Assembly: GCA_020002185.1 (NCBI GenBank)
Contig: CM034537.1
Location: forward strand, 13,224,625 to 13,288,624
Source of the DNA: Paraescarpia echinospica
Lineage: Eukaryota > Annelida > Polychaeta > Sabellida > Siboglinidae
Reading direction: 5' to 3'
Length of the DNA: 64,000 bases
Below the pieces are notes generated by a model. The model made no database searches. It was not told where the DNA came from and saw only the letters and a program-made list of their open reading frames with translations. Both the position numbers and the translations under genes were made by a program. Below are positions 1-11,227 of the stretch, in pieces; position 1 is the first letter of the stretch, and every line of letters starts with the position of its first letter.

Positions 1-1648
1 CCATCACTAACACTACCTTGGTTCCTACGATCAACCACCACCACCATCACTAACACTACTGTGGTCCCTACAATGAAGCACCACCACCATCACTAACACT
101 ACCGTGGTCCCTACGATCAACCACCACCACCATCACTAACACTACTGTGGTCCCTAAGATCAACCACCACCACCATCACTAACACTACCATGGTCCCTAC
201 GATCAACCACCACCGCCATCACTAACACTACCGTGGTCCCTACGATCAACCACCACCACCATCACTAACACTACCTTGGTCCCTATGATCAACCACCACC
301 ACCATCACTAACACTACCGTGGTTCCTACGATCAACCACCACCACCATCACTAACACTACCGTGGTCCCTACGATCAACCACCACCACCATCACTAACAC
401 TACCGTGGTTCCTACGATCAACCACCACCACCATCACTAACACTACCACGGTCCCTACGATCAACCACCACCGCCATCACTAACACTACCGTGGTCCCTA
501 CGATCAACCACCACCACCATCACTAACACTACCATGGTCCCTACGATCAACCACCACCACCATCACTAACACTACCCGTGGTCCCTACGATCATCCACCA
601 TCACTAACACTACCGTGGTTCTTACGATCAACCACCATCACTAACACTACCGTGGTCCCTACGATCAACCACCACCACCATCACTAACACTACCGTGGTC
701 CCTACGATCAACCACCACCACCATCACTAACACTACCGTGGTCCCTACGATCAACCACCACCACCATCACTAACACTACCGTGGTCTCTACGATCAACTA
801 CTACCACCATCACTAACACTAACGTGGTCCCAACGATCAACCACCATCACCATCACTAACACTACCGTGGTCCCTACGATCAACCACCACCACCATCACT
901 AACACTACCGTGGTCCCAACGATCAACCACCACCGCCATCACTAACACTAACGTGGTCCCTACGATCAACCACCACCACCATCACTAACACTACCGTGGT
1001 CCCTACGATCAACCACCACCACCATCACTAACACTACCGTGGTCCCTACGATCAACCACCACCACCATCACTAACACTACCGTGGTCCCTACGATCAACC
1101 ACCACCACCATCACTAACACTACCGTGGTCTCTACGATCAACCACCACCACCAACATTAACACTAACGTGGTCCCTACGATCAACCACCACCATCATCAC
1201 TAACACTACCGTGGTCCTTACAATCAACCACCACCATCATCACTAACACTACCGTGGTCCCTACGATCAACCACCATCACTAACACTACCGTGGTCCCTA
1301 CGATCAACCACCACCACCATCACTAACACTACCGTGGTCCCTACGATCAACCACCATCACTAACACTACCGTGGTCACTACGATCAACCACCACCACCAT
1401 CACTAATTCTACCGTGGTCCCTACGATCAACCACCACCACCATCACTAACACTACCGTGGTCCCTATGATCAACCACCACCACCATCACTAACACTACCA
1501 TGGTCCCTACGATCAACCACCATCACTAACACTACCGTGGTCCCTATGATCAACCACCATCACTAACACTACCATGGTCCCTACGATCAACCACCATCAC
1601 TGACACTACCGTGGTCCCTACGATCAACCACCATCACTAACACTACCA
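1..1648. repeat. 43-bp minisatellite array
   Basis: The array has about 38 tandem copies of a 43-bp unit containing ATCACTAACACTACCGTGG, then TCCCTACGATCAA and a run of CCA triplets. The first two copies start at 3 and 46, which sets the period. Some units lack 9 bp of the CCA run and are 34 bp long (for example near 1265-1380 and from 1500 to the end), so unit length varies by loss of triplets. The array starts at or before the window edge, so its full size is unknown. It ends abruptly at ACTACCAAG near 1648. No reading frame of interest runs through it. Confidence 0.97.
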
Positions 1649-4419
1649 AGTTTCCAGTTTAGCGACTGACATGTAATACAGCTGAACTGATTTAAGTGGT
1701 AGTGTTTGAAGTACATTGCTCACACCAGCAGGTGAAAGCTACTGATTTACCCATGTCATTCTGTCAACAGTTATTTATGCTTGTTCTCTCTACTGTGTAA
1801 TCACAGGGCGTGATGTGATACCTACAGAGATAGGGAAAGGACATACCACAGTTGCCCTTTTCTCTCCCCTTTCTCTGCGGGATCAGACAAGATGCCACTG
1901 TGTAATAACAAACCACACCTAAGCATTCACACTGAAGTCTGTCTTGGCACCTGTGTCAAAGAAATTGAGATAGGGATGTCAGGGTGATTCTGTCGTATAA
2001 AAGATCAAACTGTTTGCATTCTGTTAAGAGGACATTTCTGATATGTCTGATCATGGAGGATTGCTGATATTCTACACCTTGTTTCTCAGCTGCTTTGTAC
2101 ATCAGGGGAGGGGTGTAGGAGAGTAATTCTTAGGAATTAGTTTTATACATTTTGGTGCATCTTCTTGAAGTGTTATATCTTTGCTGTGACACCAGTGTCT
2201 TATGTTCTATTAATACAAATATATTAATATTATTATATATGTTAATATATGAGCATAATATGATGTAGCAAAAATAGCCTGGACACATTTATCTAGTTTG
2301 TTGCATAACACACTAAATTATGTTTATGGATGATATTTCAAGAGAATTGTGAATCCACATGATACCATACATTGCCAAGTACTTCTTGAACAAAGAATTA
2401 CATTGGTCAGTGATTAATTTTCAGAGATGTTTCATTCAGCAGTTTGCCTTGTTTGATTTTACCAGAAAATAATACATGTATTTTCAATGTCTCATCTTCA
2501 TGTCTTTTCAAAACCAATCTTCCAACAGACCAGGCAAATGTCCCCTGCAACTCTACACATCTCTTTCTCTTGGTAGTCCTCTATATGGTGTGTTGTCTTC
2601 CAAATTAGTCTGGCGAATTTCTTTTCTTCTTTTCATGCACTGTACATCCACACTCCGGATGCGTTCATCTATATTTTATCCGGCTTAATCCAAGTACATG
2701 TAGGGCTAATGATTTTCTGTCCCTAAACTTTCTGAGTCGAGTCACGCGAGAAGACAAGAATCCTGATTATAGACCATTTGATGAATCCCCGACATCGCTA
2801 CCAACCAAACATTGCCTCTGCAAACTTGTTCTCAACCCCCACGGGTCGTCCGCCATCAATTCAGTCAATGTCTTCCGGTCACTTGCTCATTTCTAAACAT
2901 CCTTCCACCGACACTTCGTGTCGCTTAACCAATCCCAGGGTGGTCTCGTTTCACCTCATGTGCCCCTACAATCCCACTAAGTCCTGTGTCTGATCTCCTT
3001 CAGACTGGTCACAGTCTGCAGCTGCTAGATGTTCTTATTGTGGAGTGTTTGCAGATGAAATGACCGGACATTGTTCTTTAATAGAATCATGGATGTATGT
3101 AGTAACTAATTCAGTTATCCTATACATTATTAGCTAGTATGAATTTATAAGAAATTTAACACGAAAATAGGCTAAAATAAATCATCTTTTTCAAGGTTAC
3201 AATTTATACATTTCAACTTCAGGCTAAAGCTGGTGTACTGGTATTTAGTTTAAATGCATTGCATTGTATACTTGTTATCATATGGAAGTTTATGAATTCT
3301 TATATTTGTTTCTAAAGTATGTTGACAAATCAAATGTACATACAAGACAAACCAAAATAGCTTGTTGCCCCCTTATTTTCAAAATTTATAATTATACATA
3401 TTTAGACATCTGCATATAATTTTGTTTGTTTGTTGAGGTAATGCTTTGAATTTTAAATTTGTTTCAGTTTTTTTACTGGGATGATATTAAAGTTGATAAA
3501 ACTGACTGCAAAAGAGATATGATTAAAAATTTTGATTACACATGAGTAGTAGTGATGTTTGCCTGGAGAAATGCATGGTGACTTAAGCAGTTTGTGGGTG
3601 CATTGTGATCCATAAATGGTTTTGTGAAACATGTAATGTCCTTCTCCAATCAAAGTTGGATGTTCCTCTCCCTCCCCTTGTTGCAAGTACAATATTGTGT
3701 GAGTGGACTCATAGCTCACAGACACACTCTACAAAATACATGTTAGGACAGACACCATATACAAACAATTAAGTGATTAGAACCTCACAACTAAAGAATG
3801 TCTAGTTAACTCTCTTTAATTATCCACCCACAATGCACTAATCTTCTACCTCCTCTGTGGCACTTCTAGCGAAGTCAACAGTTCAATCGCTTAGCTGGTT
3901 GTAATGCCAGCTAAATGATATGCTTCTCTTGATGACAGCTGTCAGTATTTCAGCATGAATCAATAGCCTCACAATGATTATAGGTGTGCATATCTGTAGC
4001 GGTGTTGCATGTCTGAGCAGGATAATTACCACCATTCTGTGAGTGGCATTACTATATTATATATTGCCCCATTATGTACTTGATATATGTCAACAAGTGT
4101 GGGTATTGCTATGCTTGAATATAGATATACTTTTGCTTTAAGCAAAACTTAGACCATAGTTTAAGACGAAATATGTTTGTGTTTGAATATAAAGAATTGT
4201 ATTTATTATAATACAGATTGGTGACTTGTGGTCACTTTGTTGAACACATTATAGAGAAACATGTAAAATATGTGGTGTTTTAAATTTCTGCTATATTGTG
4301 TTAATGTCATTATGAAAACAATTGTTAAATTTAATTTGTTATAAATTTTTGGTATATGTGTTAAGTACTTTGTAGGTGCATTTAGTGCATACTTGTACTA
4401 TTTATAGCAGTAAATTATA
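1649..4419. other. unique AT-rich non-coding DNA
   Basis: I see no gene, repeat array or RNA here. ORFs are short (at most 90 codons) and lack recognisable motifs. The segment lies upstream of the transmembrane exon at 6441 and could be intron or intergenic DNA. Confidence 0.5.
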
Positions 4420-4606
4420 CAGTAGAACCTTGCTTTACGATCACCTCGATAATAGAGCCACCTCACAGTTAAGGTCACCATAGAACAGTCCCAGATTATT
4501 TCCACATACAGTAAATTATAGGATATTACTCCTGCTAATACGGTCACCTCACTATTCGGGTCACTTGTCCAGTCCCGAAGGTGACCTTGATAGTGAGATT
4601 CCACTG
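4420..4606. mobile_element. pogo/Tigger-like MITE, copy 1
   Basis: A 187-bp element bounded by TA on each side (4418-4419 and 4607-4608). The left end reads CAGTAGAACCTTGC. The reverse complement of the right end reads CAGTGGAATCTCAC. The interior carries several GGTCACC and TCACCTC blocks arranged as a fold-back. CAGT-starting ends with a TA target duplication are typical of pogo/Tigger-type non-autonomous elements. There is no coding capacity. It is related to the interrupted copy at 4768-5573. Confidence 0.7.
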
Positions 4607-4767
4607 TATAATGCAAATTATACAAGGAACGCACACACAGACCACAGTAGCTACATGACCCAAAGATAGAAATTCCCAGGTCACGCAGATTGCTATAAGG
4701 CATTTGGAGTGGTCAAACCAGGTGCAGATATGGCATGATCACACTGAGGACTACTAAGGACAAAGTT

Positions 4768-5573
4768 CAGTTAAACTTCACTTTGTGGTGACCTCTGCAT
4801 TACAACCACCTCGTAATTATGGTCACCCTAGGACAGTCATAAATTAGTTCTGTGTGCGTAAAGTTTAGGATATATGTGACCCATCTTAACAAAATGAGTC
4901 GGATGTCGGCAAATCTGATTTTCCGTAAATGCCATTTATGTGAACAAATCGTGAATCCATCGATTTTGAGATTTCCCCTGAAAATTATTCTTTGGTTTTA
5001 TTAATTGCTACTCTACCTACCCACTAATTAACTCTGTTTGTGTATTTTTAAGTGATTTTTTGTAGAGCTGTGCGATGTGTTCCGCTCGATTTCCTTAAAA
5101 TAATGCCAAAAATGCCAGTAATTGCGCGCGTTCGCAACTGCTAATTTTGGGATGCTCCTAACATATAGGATATCACCATGAAGCTTGACGCGTCATCTTC
5201 CCATACATGGGCATACATATGCTAATAACTACATTCTGTGACCTCCAGAGAGCTTGGAAGACGGTAACTAAGGTACATGTCATGAAACATAACGAATAAG
5301 TTGCATCAACTTTGACGGCCGTTTTCTGGGTTTGAAGGTTTCTACCCCACATGTGTTTGTTAAACCATAACTTCAGTTAGTATTAAGGTATCTTCTTACA
5401 TGATACACCATGTGAAAGCAGAGATTCTGCTCTTTCCAACGTTACTAATAATTCAATATTAAAAATTTCTGACATGCGACTCATTTTTTTAAGATGGGTC
5501 ACATATGGTCACCGCACTGATCATGTCATTATTTAGACATGTCATGAAGTAGACATGTAGTGTAGTTCCACTG
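4768..5573. mobile_element. pogo-like MITE, copy 2, interrupted
   Basis: The left half (4768-4872) begins CAGTTAAACTTCAC. It matches copy 1 at 4420 through GGTCACC, GACAGTC and a block ending in AGGATA. The right half (5506-5573) resumes at GGTCACC and ends with TTCCACTG followed by TA, as in copy 1. A separate 0.6-kb TIR element sits between the halves, at the point where copy 1 is continuous. This gives the order of insertion directly from the sequence. Confidence 0.7.
4873..5505. mobile_element. TIR element with TA target site, inside a MITE
   Basis: The left end is TATGTGACCCATCTTAAC and the right end is its near-exact inverse, TTAAGATGGGTCACATA. The inverted match extends about 38 bp with roughly three mismatches, through AAAATGAGTCG. 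The element is flanked by TA on each side, so a TA duplication is likely (element proper 4875-5503). It has no ORF of note and is presumably non-autonomous. The superfamily cannot be fixed from the ends alone. It interrupts the pogo-like MITE at 4768-5573. Confidence 0.8.
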
Positions 5574-6100
5574 TAGACAGAATGGTTTTTACATATCTGA
5601 TGTTATAATCACTTACGTCATGTATTCTTACTTCATGTTTTAGTTTGTAAACACCCGTGAATAAATTTTTATAGAGATATATGGTGTCAAAATAAATCTG
5701 ATTTGATTTTATCACACTTGGTTGAAGTTATGTTTTTTTTAAATGCTGACATTGTTATTTTTTCTGCACTTACGAGAAGGTCGTGTTTTAAGCTCATTGA
5801 ATTTAAAACAATTGGAGAAAAGTCAGCATTCTGTCTGATGTGATGGATGAAGAAATGAAAAAGTTTCATTTTCCTGTTTCATCTGTCAAACAAACGACAG
5901 AGATAATTACTGGACAGACAGGAACAGAAGTCGTAGAGCAGGTTGTGATTTTTAGACAGATGGGCTCAAATTAGATTAATTTCTACTTTAATTTGATATG
6001 TGTGTGCATTTACAAATATAATTAATTTAATGTGATAAAAGGACTACAGCCTACAAGGAATTAATCATTTTGAACAAAATTTAAAAAGCTTTAAAAGAGG
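5574..6100. other. non-coding spacer
   Basis: AT-rich sequence with no recognisable gene, repeat or RNA. Confidence 0.4.
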
Positions 6101-6333
6101 CCCTGGGGACCGTTTCACTAATGTTCATATTATTTGAACTCATATAAGCCAGATTTTACTCTTTAATAAATTTTGCAACAGGGACACTTTCCCCACGTGT
6201 CACGAAGTAATTGTCCTTCGAGACATAGCTGGTTTTTTGTATTTTAAAAATGTTCATTAAATTTAACAACACACTTTGTTTAGTGATGGATTTTCTTTAT
6301 AAGGTCGTTGTCCTATTGAAACGGTCCCTGGGT
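6101..6333. mobile_element. MITE with GGGACCGTTTCA ends, copy 1
   Basis: The left end reads CCCTGGGGACCGTTTCACTA. The reverse complement of the right end reads ACCCAGGGACCGTTTCAATA. The inverted repeats are therefore about 20 bp with few mismatches around a core of about 190 bp. A diverged second copy lies at about 32075-32347 and shares two internal blocks, GATTTT.CTCTTTAA and GATGGATTTTC. No coding capacity and no certain target duplication. Confidence 0.65.
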
Positions 6334-6440
6334 GTCTTCTGCTGGTCTGCTGTCATAAACTGGCAAACAAAATAATCAAAACATACTGACTTTTGGGAAA
6401 ATAACTAAGTATTGATTCCATGATTCTATTCTTGTTTCAG

Positions 6441-6597
6441 GATTATATTCACAAAGCAAAAAGAACAATAACGATTGTAATTGGGTCGACGATAGCCAGT
6501 GCGATACTTCTCACCGTGATTGCGTTACTCGTTTGGTGGTTTTACCGACGACGACAACAACAGTTTGTATCGCTGGATCAGGACATTTTACATGGAG
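6441..6597 (+). CDS. exon encoding a single-pass transmembrane segment
   Basis: A 157-bp internal exon. It is preceded by a pyrimidine-rich acceptor ending TTGTTTCAG (AG at 6439-6440) and followed by the donor GTGAGT at 6598. In the open frame it starts at phase 0 with DYIHKAKR. A hydrophobic stretch of about 24 residues follows (from ITIVIGSTIASAILL through VWWFY), then an RRR stop-transfer cluster and a short acidic juxtamembrane part ending in SLDQDILHG. By the positive-inside rule the C-terminal side should be cytoplasmic. It ends at phase 1, which joins exactly to the exon at 23202. I do not recognise the family. The ectodomain exons must lie upstream, outside the window or unrecognised. 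Adhesion proteins and orphan receptors are possible but unsupported. Confidence 0.72.
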
Positions 6598-6946
6598 GTG
6601 AGTAAAACTTATTTATTCAAGTTTTTCAAGATGCCAGTTGGTTTGCATTTTCCCAAGATAATCTGATAATAAATGAAAAATGACTGTATTCATCATTTCA
6701 GGATTATAATGTAAATAAAAATGTCTGTATTATTTAATTTATAATCCTGAATTGTTTTCTACTGAAAAATGTTAGTTGATTGCGAGTTGTATGTACATGT
6801 CTATGCTGGGAATAGGGCCTGTAAATGTGTCACGGTGCATGGCAAGATTCCGCGTGAGTGTAACCGACTGTCGACATGCACAATTACTGCCTACTGATTT
6901 TAGCATTGCGGAAGCCAGGAAACAGTTGTCAACATTTAGTTTATCA

Positions 6947-6954
6947 GTTTATTG
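6947..6954. repeat. 8-bp target site duplication, left
   Basis: GTTTATTG immediately precedes the CAGG end of the hAT-like element and is identical to 8497-8504. Confidence 0.85.
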
Positions 6955-8496
6955 CAGGCTTGTTAACGAATGCATACCATTGCATTCGAATGCGAATGTG
7001 TAACTTTATTTGAAATGTGAATGCGAATGTTTGGTGGTCGCATTCAAATGTGAATACGAATGTTTGGTGGTTGCATCCGAATGCGAATGTTTGTTTATGT
7101 TGAGCCTAGTGTAAGGCTGAAGGCCTAAATATTATGTACATTTTTTAGCATGAAATATAAAAAAGCTTAATGCTACATATTTTTAATAATTACATACAAA
7201 TTACAAACATGATATTTATTCTCAAAACCTGTCTACAACTGTAGAACAAAACATTGTTTATTGGCTACAGCTTAATGTGTTCCACTGGTCACAGAAGATT
7301 AGATGAGCGTTACACAAGTTTCAATGTTACAATAGATTGTTCACAAAAAATGAGCATTGCATTTGACAAACAACAATTGCTCACTTTTGAAGAGTACCAA
7401 TACAGGCACTTCCATATTTTTCAGTTACTTTTTATGTTAAAACTCCAGGGATGAAGCAGCTTTTGTTTGCATTGATAATCCTTGACTGACTACATTTTGG
7501 AGAAATCATAACTTCTTTTATGCTAGCACTGATGTTTACAAGGAAGTGATATTGCAACAGTGTGATTGCTGCTTGTCCAAAGGGATTCAATTGTCATTTG
7601 AAGCTTAGTCCTTAGTCAAATCCCCTTTTCAGACAAGGTTAATGGGACAGGCCTCGTTGGCTTCCCATTCATTCACTGATTAATTGCTGGATAAAGTTTG
7701 ACCAGCACTTCATCTTATAATACCAACATTAGTTAGTGGATACCAACACACTGCACTCTGACCTTATAACTCCCAGAAGTGTGAAAAACACCCTGATGCA
7801 TTTGTCTTGAGTCAATCAGACAGAGTGAGGTGACAGTGGCAAAAACTTGCTGTTTGTTGAAAACTACTCTGGCTCATTGAAAAGGTAATGCACAATGTAC
7901 GATATGCCATAGGGATCTGTTAACAGTTATAATGCAGTTTAATTAAGTTTGCATTCTTCTCTCCTGTTGTATAATATTGAGCAGCATTGAGCAAATATTT
8001 ACAAGATAAATTACAATATAATGTTAATGCGCATGTCATTAGTGAAATAAAATCGATCACGGCGCAAAAATGTGTCTAAATTCAGATGTGTGTTAATTCA
8101 CTTAATCGTAATTGTCTTTTAATTGAATTAACTAACTTGTTTTATGACCGTAATTTAATTAATTTAATTCATTAGCTTGATTTGGGTTAATTTATTATAG
8201 TTTAATAAAGTTCCACAGGAAATTAATTCTTAATTGCGTTAAAGAACAAGTAGGCTCGAGCAGTCAACAATACCATAGGCCCCTACTTATCACAGACGTA
8301 AAAAAGTATTGTTGCAATAAGCCTGCATTTGATACATATTCGATGAAACATTTGAACAGTAAAATATTTGGCAGTTGCATTTAAATACAAATGCGAATGT
8401 CTAAGGTTCGCATTTGAATGCAAATATGCTGAAAATTGAACGGTTGCATTCAAATGCCAAACATTCGAATGACATTCAAATTCGTTAACAAGCTTG
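6955..8496. mobile_element. non-autonomous hAT-like transposon
   Basis: The left end is CAGGCTTGTTAACGAAT. The reverse complement of the right end is CAAGCTTGTTAACGAAT, so 16 of 17 bases match. The element is flanked on both sides by the identical 8-bp sequence GTTTATTG (6947-6954 and 8497-8504). CA-starting short inverted repeats plus an 8-bp target duplication are the hAT signature. Both subterminal regions are packed with GCATTCGAATG-type motifs (6980-7095 and 8370-8485), including the perfect palindrome GCATTCGAATGC at 6982. hAT transposases are known to bind subterminal repeats of this kind. The 1.54-kb interior has no transposase ORF, so a hAT source elsewhere would have to mobilise it. 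Confidence 0.85.
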
Positions 8497-8504
8497 GTTT
8501 ATTG
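8497..8504. repeat. 8-bp target site duplication, right
   Basis: GTTTATTG immediately follows the right end of the hAT-like element and is identical to 6947-6954. Confidence 0.85.
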
Positions 8505-9439
8505 TACCTTTGTTAATGTGTTATTTGTTGTTGCATGCAAAAAATGATCTGTAAATCAGCTGCCATTTTGCAGATTTATTGCATAGGATATCAGTATATC
8601 AAGTATTATCTACAGCCATTTTGGACATTTCAAAAAATCATCTATGGAACATTACTCATATTTATCTAAACTTTCTAGTCTACATGATATGCTTTTGTAA
8701 TCTCCGATACATGTGTTGCGGAAATTTTCTGCATAAATGAACCAGACAGTGCACACAGTTAGTAACCTATTTCATTGAGGTATTTGGATGTGATGTTTGG
8801 ACAAAATGTTTAGTCAGTGTTTACTTATAGAATATTATTCTTTATTTTTAAACTCAGTATGTCTATGTTTTTATAAATATGTGTAATATCACATTTAAAA
8901 GGAGTAGACATGAGTTTACTCCTTTATGGCAGACAAACATAAAATACATTTTAATTATATGAAAATATGGGTTATGGTTCCATTTGGAATGAAACAAATT
9001 ATTGTTTGATTGCTTGTGTTTGGTTAAATAGAATGTAGTGACTGTGTGATTGATTAACCTCTGATCTATTTCTATAACTGTAATAAGTGAGCATATCAAT
9101 ACCACAGCTCTAGACCAATTGGTGTCATCAAATTCAGTTTACTTTAATTATTGAAAAAATTGGGTAATCCTATATAGTTGTGTAGAAAATTGATCAGCAA
9201 TCTCTTGCCAATGCTTTCTATAAAGGCATTGTTACCATGGTTAACCAAGTAATTCTTGACTACCGGGTAGTATTATTGTAATGGACTCATTTCAGTGGAT
9301 CCACTTCTGCATTGCCCCAGCAATGATTTAGAGACACCATGAACATCAGTGAGCAGACTAGCAAAGCCTAACATAAATTTGGAATTCCCAGTCTGAAAAT
9401 ATAAAATGTAGAGCAATGCCCACAGATATAGGTGTCATG

Positions 9440-9785
9440 ACAATCTGATTGTGTCCGTTGCTTTCTTTTCCTGTTCTGTCCCTTTGTGTATGTCCTGCTC
9501 TGTACCTTACTGTCATGTCTTGTATCCCTTGGGTCTTGCTATCATATGTACCTTGCTGTCATGTCCTCTTCATCTGACTTGTTCTCTCAAGTCAACTCCA
9601 TCTGTCTATTACAAGTGCTGTCATGTCCTCTTCTTCGTCTCACTGTCATATCCACGTCTGTCCCTTGTTGTCATCTTATCATGTCTATTGGTGTCAACTT
9701 CTTCTGTCACTCACTGTCATGTCCTCTTCCTATGTCTCTTGATGTCATGCACCATGTCCTTATGTGCCCTTTCCATTTATATTCT
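9440..9785. repeat. degenerate pyrimidine-rich repeat
   Basis: TGTCATGTCCTCTTC and near variants recur irregularly (for example around 9555, 9620 and 9715), separated by CT-rich filler. It looks like a decayed minisatellite. The overlapping ORFs of 115-140 codons reflect low stop content and are not evidence of a gene. Confidence 0.5.
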
Positions 9786-10479
9786 GAGAACCCCATGAGG
9801 AGACAGAACTTGGAAATGACTTGGTGCATGTGGAGTTGGAGCAGAAATAGCACAATCTTCCAGCAACTCACACTTGACATGCTCGTATATGACAGAGAAT
9901 GGCTGTAATTATGATGGAGTAGTGGAAGTCTTCATCTGGTGGCCAAACTCCGGCCTTGGAAGGACTGTTATCCACCTACGCAGTCAAAGTCTGGCAAATG
10001 GCAATGCCGCTGGAAGATGTCCTGTTGAGTATCATTGAAGGAAGCGGTTGTTGCCAGGAAATGAGTGGTTTGGTGAGGATCACTAAGTACTGGAAGTGGG
10101 AAGAGAACGTGCTCGCATTGATCTTAGCTGTGACATTGCTAAGTGCACTCATAGATGAAAGTGGTGTGTGCGGTTGATTTGTCAAAGATTCAAACGCTAA
10201 TTCGGTGCACCTCTATGCAATGCAGTATGTTTAGTTGTTGTTTTGAGTAGTATTGAATTAATTAAGTTATAGCCAGGAAACATGATGTTCAGGAAGGTCA
10301 TTTAGATGTAGAATTGACAGAGGAGCATGTAAGACCATTAACAAGTTGGTTGGTCTTGCCTAAGAGTTAGGAAGTTGGTTCTTTCTCAGACTTAAACGTA
10401 CTGTCCGTTTTCATAATAATTTTAAAACCTGTCATGTTGTTCATCCCTTTCTTAAGCGTTGTCCATGGTGTGACTGTAT

Positions 10480-10790
10480 ACGTCTCTCTCTTCCTCCCTC
10501 TCCCTTTCCCCATTTCCATCTCTCTTCCTCACTCTTTTCCCTTCTCTCCCTCTTTTCACACCTCCTTCTCCCTTCTTCCTAGTTCCACTTTGCCCTCCCT
10601 CCCATTTCCTGTTACCAATCCACTCTCCCATGCCTCCTGCCTCACCTCCTCCTCCTCCTCCCAATCTTCTCTCCTCACCTCCCCTCCATGTCTTTCCTGT
10701 TATCTACATTCTTATCCTCTCTCCTCCCTGCATCCCCAACCTCCTTCCTGTTCTCCTCCTCTTTGTAACTTTGCAATTCCAACATGACAC
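10480..10790. repeat. polypyrimidine tract
   Basis: About 300 bp of strongly C+T-rich plus strand made of CTCC, TTCC and TCTC blocks without a fixed period. The complementary ORF is a Gly/Glu/Arg low-complexity artefact. Such tracts can form triplex DNA; nothing shows a function here. Confidence 0.6.
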
Positions 10791-11227
10791 TGTCTGCTCA
10801 ATCTAGCTATTTGTCTCGCTTAGGTTCACATGTAGTGAGCACTTAATGCGTTGTTTGTACGTTTTTACACCGTTTTAATGTGATGTTCCTGTCTACATTT
10901 TTTGTCTCCTCATGTTGAACTTTCCCCCGTGGTTTCATGCAAAGCTGCTCATTTCATCGTCTTGCTATTGCTATTGCTATTTCTTCTCCCGCAGGATCTG
11001 AATTATTAATTGGCAGGTCTCAGTGATGGGTATTGTGCTTGCAGCCTGCTGTAGGTGAACATTGCAGTGACTTCGATCCTGCCTACAAGAACATGTACCG
11101 TATAATAAAAGATACATATCACGACAGCCTTCTCGGCGTAAGGACAGCCCACTTCATCTGCTAATATTTATGTGACATGACTCTCTGCCATCAGAGTTCT
11201 AATTGCAGATAGAGAGGCTTGGCATTT

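Noticed and set aside
1..1648. CRISPR-like regular repeats
   Set aside because: Contiguous tandem units with no unique spacers, in eukaryotic context.
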